This document shows, piece after piece, positions 58,041-64,000 of a DNA stretch of 64,000 bases; the stretch's first letter is position 1; every line of letters begins with the position of its first letter. The position numbers and the translations under genes were made by a program. This DNA comes from Jejubacter calystegiae (GTDB lineage Bacteria > Pseudomonadota > Gammaproteobacteria > Enterobacterales > Enterobacteriaceae), in NCBI RefSeq assembly GCF_005671395.1, contig NZ_CP040428.1, forward strand, positions 3,472,001-3,536,000, written 5' to 3'. A model generated the notes under the pieces. The model ran no database searches, was not told the origin of the DNA, and saw nothing but the letters and a program-made list of their open reading frames with translations.

Positions 58041-58822
58041 GAGGATTTAAACCCCCGGATCACGTGTGAAATACAGAATGGATCTTTACTGCTTATCGAT
58101 GCAGTACAGGAGAGTACCGAGGCTGAATGAAGAATAGGGTAGGCAGTGATATAGGTATAAGGGTTGTGTTGACAGTCGGTGCGTATCGCTGCGAACACGT
58201 TCATATGAGTCTTAGATTCCTGAGCATCCTTATTGATATAAATTCGACAGCCGTTCTGTTCCTGATGGAAGATGAAATTCTGTGCCAGAGAGGCCCCGGG
58301 GAATATGGTGTTGTCGAGTATGAACAGTGTGATGGCGAAGATGATGAATAAGGTGCTGTACAGGAGTAGGGAGCGACGGTTTTCGAGTTTTAGCTTCCAG
58401 TAACGTGATTTTTCCCCGACAGCTTTGGTCGTTGCCGTCATTTTTTGCGCTATATCAGTGGGCTCTGCCGCTGCTGTTAGATCCAGAGGGGCAATATCCA
58501 GGTCTCTATCCAGTCGAAACCCTCTACGCGGCACGGTAACCACCCAGCTATTACTGCGATCGCTAACGCTTTTTAATGCCCGGCGGAGTAAAGATATGTT
58601 CTGATAGAGATTGTTGGGGGTGGCAGAAATAGCATTCTCCTCCCAGACAAATTCGAATAGCTCGCTTTGCGTTACCAGTTCCCTGTTTTTTATCAGTAAT
58701 AATAAGCAGCGAGTGGTCGTTGGTGATAGCACAGCTCGTTGTTGTTTACTCTTTCGATTAGTCAGCAGATTTTCACCAGGATGAAACTCCACACATTCAC
58801 CTAACAGATAACCAACACACAT
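58037..58822 (-). CDS. CadC/MarT-type membrane-bound winged-helix regulator
   Basis: A 261-residue protein. The OmpR/PhoB-type winged helix occupies residues about 1-108 (LSPTTTRCLLLLIKNRELVT, LYQNISLLRRALKSVSD, WVVTVPRRGFRLD). A linker and one membrane helix at about 151-169 follow, then a periplasmic domain with several Cys. This is the ToxR/CadC architecture. Salmonella MarT activates the autotransporter MisL; here an adhesin locus lies on the other side of the intergenic region, so control of adhesion is a fair guess. Confidence 0.78.
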   Translation of the reverse strand: MCVGYLLGECVEFHPGENLLTNRKSKQQRAVLSPTTTRCLLLLIKNRELVTQSELFEFVWEENAISATPNNLYQNISLLRRALKSVSDRSNSWVVTVPRRGFRLDRDLDIAPLDLTAAAEPTDIAQKMTATTKAVGEKSRYWKLKLENRRSLLLYSTLFIIFAITLFILDNTIFPGASLAQNFIFHQEQNGCRIYINKDAQESKTHMNVFAAIRTDCQHNPYTYITAYPILHSASVLSCTASISSKDPFCISHVIRGFKSS

Positions 58823-59574
58823 TTTTGTTCACCAGTTGTAAGTAACTAAACCTTAAACGCGGTTTTCCTTATAACTAGCATAATAAATGCAACTTGTCTG
58901 ATGATGCAATTCGTTTAAGAACTTTCTTGATTATTCTGTGTATTAATTGTTCAATTTTATCTTTTTGTTGCAATGTCATAACCAGTCCTCCCTGGTTACT
59001 GCAGTATCGTTAATCGGAAAAATTAACTTTTAGCGATCTTTGTTAAAAAATGCTTTTTTAGTGAGTCAGCTATGGTGTGAAACTCTTTTTTATCTTAATC
59101 AGACTTCTTGATTATCAGAGGGCTTTCTTATAACTATATGATTTTAATGTATAAATTTTATGGTTTTCTTAATGTAAGCTCTTAAAGAAATAAAGTTTTT
59201 TAATAAAGCGTTTCAAATTGCCTGGTGATGAGAAGTGGATATTATCTGGTTCAGCCCCCCATGGTTTAGGGAGGGAGTAGTGAAATCATCTGATATTTGC
59301 TTATAAAACAATGTAAAGTCTTTATTGTTTTTTTTAAATGATTTCTTAGGGAATTTTCCTGGTATGTTGTTTTTATGTTAATGAAAAGGGGGTGTTATGC
59401 TATTAAATAGAATTAAAATTCGAATTTTTATAATAAATCAGGCTTAAATTTTGATGAGTTTTCTGAGGGGGTTATTTATTTAGTTTTGAACGGCAATCTG
59501 TATTATAAGTACTGCCGGAATGTCTATCCTGACAACGCCAGATATTCATATTTTCTTCGAATGGAAATGTCTTT
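58823..59574. other. AT-rich 752-base intergenic region of the adhesin locus
   Basis: The gap lies between divergent regulator genes and is strongly AT-rich with many T and A runs. I see no gene, RNA or terminator in it. AT-rich divergent regions of this kind are typical H-NS-silenced regulatory DNA, but that is inference. Confidence 0.5.
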
Positions 59575-59979
59575 ATGGGAAGAGAGCTTATTGGCTACTA
59601 CATAGGAAACAATGTTCAGTTAGAGATTGCTCATAGAAAGATAAGTAACTTTGACTCGAAATCCCACCCAGGGAACTCTTTTATCCTCAGGGAAACTATG
59701 ATGCGATTGTTCTTATATCTATTGGAGTATGGAAATGAAAAGATCGCAACAAATGAACAGATACTTTATCACGTATGGGATTTGCATGGTTTAAAGTCAT
59801 CAAATCAACGGTTATGGCAGGTGATTCAGGCTTTGAAACTGCGACTTGTTGCCCTTGGGGTGCAACATGACTTCATCATGCGTATTGAGACCTTCGGTGT
59901 TAAAGGTTATACCTTGAAGTCTGAATTAATCAGACCGTTCTACTTTTACCACGATAATTGCTCACAGATCGAACGTTAA
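59575..59979 (+). CDS. Soluble winged-helix (OmpR/CadC-type) transcriptional regulator
   Basis: A 134-residue protein that is essentially one winged-helix domain. Motifs are ILRETMMRLFLYLLEYGNE, NEQILYHVWDLHGLKSSNQR (recognition region), LWQVIQALKLRLVALG and IETFGVKGYTL (wing). It has no membrane segment and no receiver domain, unlike typical CadC or OmpR proteins. It starts at 59575 without a strong ribosome-binding site. The LuxR-type gene follows 20 bases after its stop, suggesting an operon. Confidence 0.7.
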   Translation: MGRELIGYYIGNNVQLEIAHRKISNFDSKSHPGNSFILRETMMRLFLYLLEYGNEKIATNEQILYHVWDLHGLKSSNQRLWQVIQALKLRLVALGVQHDFIMRIETFGVKGYTLKSELIRPFYFYHDNCSQIER

Positions 59980-59999
59980 TGCCTAAAGGAAGATGGTAT

Positions 60000-60593
60000 A
60001 TGAAAGTATTCGTATTATCTGAAAACTTCTTCTTTAGCTTTGGGTTGATATCGATACTTCGCAGGGCGGGATATGATGCATATGGATTAGAGCCTGATGA
60101 TGGGCTGAATACTCTGTGGAGCTTCTGTAGCTTACCATTTATTGTGATTGTTGATATTAATGAACGTCAACGACTGGGGAGTATGTTAAATAACATTCTT
60201 CTTGACAGGACGTATTTGTTTTTCATCACTGACTATGATGGTGCTGTGCTTGGTTCCGACTATTTTGATATTTTTATTCCGCGCAAAATATCCTGTGCTG
60301 GTATTGTTAATCGCTTAAATCTGTATAAACCCAGGAGGAGGTATGATTGTAATCTTTCTGAACATGAAAAGATTATTATTCAATTGTTGGTTGATGGCCG
60401 GTCACTTTATTTAATTTCGAAACAACTTAATCTTTCTGTGAAGGCGGTATCACGGCACAAGATTAATGCGTTGAATAAATTAGGTATTTGTCGTATGAAC
60501 AGCAAGTCATTACTTTTTGCGAGTGAGTATATTGATCGAATACGGCTTTTGTTCAGTGTTTATAACAATCGAGTCGTCAGCTGTATACGCTGA
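60000..60593 (+). CDS. LuxR-family HTH transcriptional regulator
   Basis: A 197-residue protein. The N-terminal part (MKVFVLSENFFFSFGLISIL, then VIVDINERQRL and LFFITDYDGA) resembles a degenerate receiver-like fold. The C-terminal LuxR helix-turn-helix is clear in LSEHEKIIIQLLVDGRSLYL and ISKQLNLSVKAVSRHKINAL. The ATG at 60000 follows AAAGGAAGATGG; the frame is open to 59958. It lies upstream of the OmpA-domain and adhesin genes and probably regulates them, as comparable regulators do for fimbriae and cellulose/curli. Confidence 0.75.
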   Translation: MKVFVLSENFFFSFGLISILRRAGYDAYGLEPDDGLNTLWSFCSLPFIVIVDINERQRLGSMLNNILLDRTYLFFITDYDGAVLGSDYFDIFIPRKISCAGIVNRLNLYKPRRRYDCNLSEHEKIIIQLLVDGRSLYLISKQLNLSVKAVSRHKINALNKLGICRMNSKSLLFASEYIDRIRLLFSVYNNRVVSCIR

Positions 60594-60630
60594 CTAATAA
60601 CATTTTTTGTAATTATAAGGACATAAGGTT

Positions 60631-61575
60631 ATGATGGCTCCCGGGAAAGCTATCCGCAATATATTGTCACTATTACTCCTTTCGGGTATTACCTTTTCTG
60701 GTAATAGCGCAGCTGCTTTTAATGAGAGTGTTAATGGTACTCCATGGAAAATGGATGTGCCTGCTTTACCTTCTCAGTGGAAGAGTGAAGATGCGCGTGC
60801 CAGGGTAATAATTTTTCGCCATCAACAGCAGCACCAACGGTATGCATTGTTACCCCTGAATGTTTATATCAATAAATATTATCATGCCAGCCTGTTCCCT
60901 GAGCACCAGGCAGTGGGGCTTTCCCTGTGTCCGGGTAAGAGTTCTGTGGTCATTGTACCAGGTAACCGTAAAAAGGGCATTGTCGGGTACGAGCAGAACC
61001 CAGAAGTGATGACACCTGAACTTCAGGCCGGAATGACCTATTTCTATCAAATTTCGATGGAGGACTCCGGGGACATTATCGGACGCTGGATGGATTCCGA
61101 ACAGTCAAAGAAAGAGTTAGCGAATATTGATATTCAGGCTCATACCTTGTCCCGCGTAATCACCGGGGATAACTGCCCATCGGGACTTTATACCATTAGC
61201 GAAGCCGCATTGTTCAACCTTGATCAATATCGTGCGGAGAATCTGCAGCCAGATGCGATAAAGAAAATTAATAAACTGGTAGCGACGATAACTTCCGACT
61301 ATCGGCAGATCAGCAAGGTTATCGTTATTGGGCATGCCGACCCGGTTGGTAATGAGCAGCATAATCAGTCTCTCTCTGAGTTGCGAGCTAATACCATTAT
61401 GACCCGGTTAATTGCGGCGGGAATTCCTGCGGATATTATTTCTTCCCGAGGGGTTGGGAGCCGGGAGTCGACAGTTTTAAATTGTAATGAATATAAAGGT
61501 GGCGAGGCGGTCAGTCAGTGTAATCAACCCAATCGCCGGGTTGATGTGCAGGTTTATGGTATCAGAGAAAAATAA
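60631..61575 (+). CDS. Secreted OmpA-domain protein preceding the adhesin
   Basis: A 314-residue protein with a signal peptide (residues about 1-29, ending SAAAFNE). A unique N-terminal region of about 160 residues is followed by a C-terminal OmpA/MotB peptidoglycan-binding domain (about 200-310). Marker segments are VIVIGHADPVGNEQHNQSLS, ELRANTIMTRLIAAGI and QPNRRVDVQVYG. It is probably periplasmic or outer-membrane-associated and may help anchor or export the adhesin encoded next, 66 bases away. Confidence 0.8.
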   Translation: MMAPGKAIRNILSLLLLSGITFSGNSAAAFNESVNGTPWKMDVPALPSQWKSEDARARVIIFRHQQQHQRYALLPLNVYINKYYHASLFPEHQAVGLSLCPGKSSVVIVPGNRKKGIVGYEQNPEVMTPELQAGMTYFYQISMEDSGDIIGRWMDSEQSKKELANIDIQAHTLSRVITGDNCPSGLYTISEAALFNLDQYRAENLQPDAIKKINKLVATITSDYRQISKVIVIGHADPVGNEQHNQSLSELRANTIMTRLIAAGIPADIISSRGVGSRESTVLNCNEYKGGEAVSQCNQPNRRVDVQVYGIREK

Positions 61576-61641
61576 CACTAACTAAATGCTGGTTGAAAGT
61601 GTACGTGGCTAAGAATGCGGCTTTATGCAAAGGGAAAAAAT

Positions 61642-64000
61642 ATGGATGCTATGGTGAAAGTAAATGTTCGGGGACCCCAGGGGATTATCGCTTCTCACGA
61701 CGTCGTGACAGGTAAGAATGCAGCACTGGTCATTAAAGTGCCTCAGCATGGTCATTTCAATATTGAGCTTATCGATGAGCAGACAGGGCATGCTCCGCAG
61801 GTGATCATGACCAAGCGTGTCGGCGATAATCTGGTACTGGTATTTGAAGGCGATGACGAAAATGGCTCTGATGTCATTCTTGAAGATTATTACCAGAATG
61901 AAGATATCCATTTGATCGGTGAAGCTGAAAATGGCCAGTATTACGAATTTATTCCAACAACGGGGGATGTGGCAGATTATCCCCCGGCTCTGGCTGATGG
62001 CAGTTCCAGTGAACAGGTTCTGGGCGGTGAAGGTTCTTCTCTGGCAGATCCGGCGGCGGATAATCAGCATTTTGCCTGGCTGCCCTGGATTATCTTTGGC
62101 GGCGGTGCTCTTGGCATGGCCGGCGCTGCGATTGCATCAAATAGTCATGGGCACGGCCATAGCGATGAAGCCCGTGAAATCACGATCGCCATTCATCCTG
62201 CCAGTGACGCCGACAAGGACGGGCGACCGGAGTTTTCCGGCTCTTCTTCCAGTCCTAATGCGACAGTAGAAATTACTCTACCGGACGGGAGCCGCGTTAC
62301 CACAACTACCGATGAAAACGGTAACTGGGCGATAGAGTCACCGAATTCTCAGCCGAACGGTACCATTATCGTGACTGTTACGGATTCTGAGGGTAATAGT
62401 GGCTCCGCTTCTGGAAACTACCATGATAACACCGCGCCTGAGGTGCCGATCATCAATGCCAATGACGATGACCAACTGGCGGGCACCGCTGAGCCGGGTT
62501 CCACCATTACGGTGACGGACCCAGCGACAGGGGAAGCCACAACGACCGTCGCCGATGATAAGGGTAACTGGAGTATTCAGCCGAATCCGATAAGTGAGGG
62601 GGACAGCAATGTTACGGTGGTTGCGCAAGACCCGGCAGGCAATGTTTCTCCTCCTTTGGTGATTGAACGCCCTGATGTCACTTTACCGGACAATATCACT
62701 TCTGGCCTGGTCGCGGACTCCCTGGGGCTAAACGATGATGTTGCTCCGATCATAGGAACGATTGCTGATGGCGGGGTAACGAATGATACTCGCCCGACTT
62801 ACTCTGGTAAGGCCACGGCGGATATCGATCACGTCAATATTTACGATAACGGTAAACTGGTTGGCAGCGCGGTCGTGGATAGCGATGGAAACTGGAGCTT
62901 CACGTCGAAAACCAGTCTGGCAGAGGGTTCTACTCATGAGTATACCGCGGCGGCCGTTGACCGCGCTGGTAATGAAGGCCCACGTATAAGTGGTACCAGC
63001 GATGCTGGATGGAGTTTTACGATCGATAGTTTGCCGCCAGATAACAGTTCTTCTGGCATTGTGGCGGGCAGTATCACCCTGACCGACGACAGGGAGCCGG
63101 TGACCGGGGAGATCACCGACGGCAGTGCGACCAACGATACCCGTCCGACCTACAGCGGGCAGGCCACGGCGGATATCGACCATGTGAATATCTACGACGG
63201 CGGCACGCTGCTCGGCAGCGCGGCGGTGGACGGCGACGGCCACTGGCGCTTTACCCCGGACAGCGATCTGGCGGAAGGCCGCCACGAGTTCACCGTCTCG
63301 GCGGTGGACGCCTCCGGCAATGAGGGGCCGCAGCTCTCCGGGACGGATGACGCGGGCTGGAGCTTCACCCTCGACGCCACGGCGCCGGATAACAGTACCT
63401 CCGGCATTGTGGCGGGCTCCATCACCCTGACCGACGACAGGGAGCCGGTGACCGGCCTCATTACCGACGGCAGTGCGACCAACGATACCCGTCCGACCTA
63501 CAGCGGCCAGGCCACGGCGGATATTGACCATGTGAATATCTACGACGGCGGCACGCTGCTCGGCAGCGCGGCGGTGGACGGCGACGGCCACTGGCGCTTT
63601 ACCCCGGACAGCGATCTGGCGGAAGGGCGCCACGAGTTCACCGTCTCGGCGGTGGACGCCTCCGGCAATGAGGGGCCGCAGCTCTCCGGGACCGATGACG
63701 CGGGCTGGAGCTTCACCCTCGACGCCACGGCGCCGGATAACAGTACCTCCGGCATTGTGGCGGGCTCCATCACCCTGACTGACGACAGGGAGCCGGTGAC
63801 CGGGGAGATCACCGACGGCAGTGCGACCAATGATACCCGCCCGACCTACAGCGGGCAGGCCACGGCGGATATCGACCATGTGAATATCTACGACGGCGGC
63901 ACGCTGCTCGGCAGCGCGGCGGTGGACGGCGACGGCCACTGGCGCTTTACCCCGGACAGCGATCTGGCGGAAGGCCGCCACGAGTTCACCGTCTCGGCGG
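61642..64000 (+). CDS. Giant BapA-like biofilm adhesin, partial (N-terminal 786 residues)
   Basis: The frame opens at ATG 61642 after AAAGGGA and is still open at the window edge. The N-terminal ~150 residues resemble the BapA prefix-like domain (VKVNVRGPQGIIASHDVVTG, VPQHGHFNIELIDEQTG) and include a glycine-rich hydrophobic segment near residue 150 (WLPWIIFGGGALGMAGAAIA). Ig-like Big-type domains with DENGNWAIE and DDKGNWSIQ strands follow, then long tandem repeats. There is no Sec signal, as expected for a type I secreted protein exported by a C-terminal signal. The C-terminus and any transporter genes lie beyond the window. BapA-family proteins mediate biofilm formation and host-cell attachment. 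Confidence 0.85.
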   Translation, partial: MDAMVKVNVRGPQGIIASHDVVTGKNAALVIKVPQHGHFNIELIDEQTGHAPQVIMTKRVGDNLVLVFEGDDENGSDVILEDYYQNEDIHLIGEAENGQYYEFIPTTGDVADYPPALADGSSSEQVLGGEGSSLADPAADNQHFAWLPWIIFGGGALGMAGAAIASNSHGHGHSDEAREITIAIHPASDADKDGRPEFSGSSSSPNATVEITLPDGSRVTTTTDENGNWAIESPNSQPNGTIIVTVTDSEGNSGSASGNYHDNTAPEVPIINANDDDQLAGTAEPGSTITVTDPATGEATTTVADDKGNWSIQPNPISEGDSNVTVVAQDPAGNVSPPLVIERPDVTLPDNITSGLVADSLGLNDDVAPIIGTIADGGVTNDTRPTYSGKATADIDHVNIYDNGKLVGSAVVDSDGNWSFTSKTSLAEGSTHEYTAAAVDRAGNEGPRISGTSDAGWSFTIDSLPPDNSSSGIVAGSITLTDDREPVTGEITDGSATNDTRPTYSGQATADIDHVNIYDGGTLLGSAAVDGDGHWRFTPDSDLAEGRHEFTVSAVDASGNEGPQLSGTDDAGWSFTLDATAPDNSTSGIVAGSITLTDDREPVTGLITDGSATNDTRPTYSGQATADIDHVNIYDGGTLLGSAAVDGDGHWRFTPDSDLAEGRHEFTVSAVDASGNEGPQLSGTDDAGWSFTLDATAPDNSTSGIVAGSITLTDDREPVTGEITDGSATNDTRPTYSGQATADIDHVNIYDGGTLLGSAAVDGDGHWRFTPDSDLAEGRHEFTVSA
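62731..64000 (+). repeat. Tandem 348-base repeats encoding 116-residue adhesin domains
   Basis: Units begin at about 63082, 63430 and 63778 (the last cut by the window edge); spacing measured at GACGACAGGGAGCCGG is 348 bases each time. Units are nearly identical in DNA. A diverged, one-codon-longer unit precedes them from 62731. Each encodes TNDTRPTYSGQATADIDHVN and WRFTPDSDLAEGRHEFTVSA. The repeats are distinctly more GC-rich than the preceding part of the gene. Confidence 0.92.

Noticed and set aside
63192-63830. Pairs of identical minus-strand frames in the adhesin repeats
   Set aside because: They are antisense frames repeated because the 348-base unit is repeated. Their spacing helped to measure the repeat period.
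62731-64000. Regular repeats considered as a CRISPR array
   Set aside because: The units are 348 bases, contiguous and coding, with no short direct repeats or unique spacers.

Overview
The window is chromosomal DNA of an enterobacterium (order Enterobacterales, most likely family Enterobacteriaceae) that is not E. coli itself. Its backbone follows the E. coli order around thrS and suf: ydjM, hxpB, yniB, yniA, ydiZ, ydiY, thrS-infC-rpmI-rplT-pheM-pheS-pheT-ihfA, btuC-btuE-btuD, nlpC, selO, aroH, ppsR/ppsA, rprA, ydiK, ydiJ-menI, sufABCDSE, ldtE, lpp, pykF. Proteins match their E. coli counterparts in length and motif. Many control elements are also recognisable: two LexA boxes before ydjM, the ThrRS operator, the AUU start of infC, the pheM attenuator, a Cra site before ppsA and a probable one at pykF, the RprA small RNA and the lpp promoter. 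No tRNA, rRNA or CRISPR array was seen.

Accessory material sits between backbone genes. (1) kduD with a KdgR-like box lies between ydjM and hxpB. (2) pfkB is missing between ydiZ and ydiY. (3) An ERIC element lies between rpmI and rplT. (4) About 10 kb between ihfA and btuC is an Rhs island. It holds an Eag-type chaperone gene, a 1402-residue PAAR-Rhs effector with its immunity gene, and four displaced C-terminal modules. Two modules keep a toxin tip plus an immunity gene; two have lost almost all of the toxin but keep the immunity gene. Three antisense SymE-like relics are joined to the Rhs core at the same point. (5) A second aroH, preceded by a Fur box, occupies the place where E. coli has hemP. 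(6) A GPH-type sugar transporter and a GH3 glycosidase lie between ppsA and rprA. (7) A FecBCD-type ABC importer faces a wrecked COG0523 GTPase gene across one near-perfect Zur box. (8) A RES-type toxin-antitoxin pair lies next to pykF.

The right end (57.5-64 kb) is a surface-adhesion locus. A MarT/FidL-like pair of membrane regulators and an AT-rich 750-base gap are followed by a soluble winged-helix protein, a LuxR-type regulator, a secreted OmpA-domain protein, and the start of a giant BapA-like adhesin with near-identical 348-base tandem repeats that runs off the window.

The core genes serve translation (thrS to pheT), cobalamin uptake (btu), Fe-S assembly under stress (suf), the PEP/pyruvate node (ppsA, ppsR, pykF) and the cell envelope (ldtE, lpp, nlpC). 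Metal homeostasis recurs in the accessory part: Fur at aroH and suf, and Zur at the ABC importer. All names come from reading the sequence against remembered family features; no database search was run.
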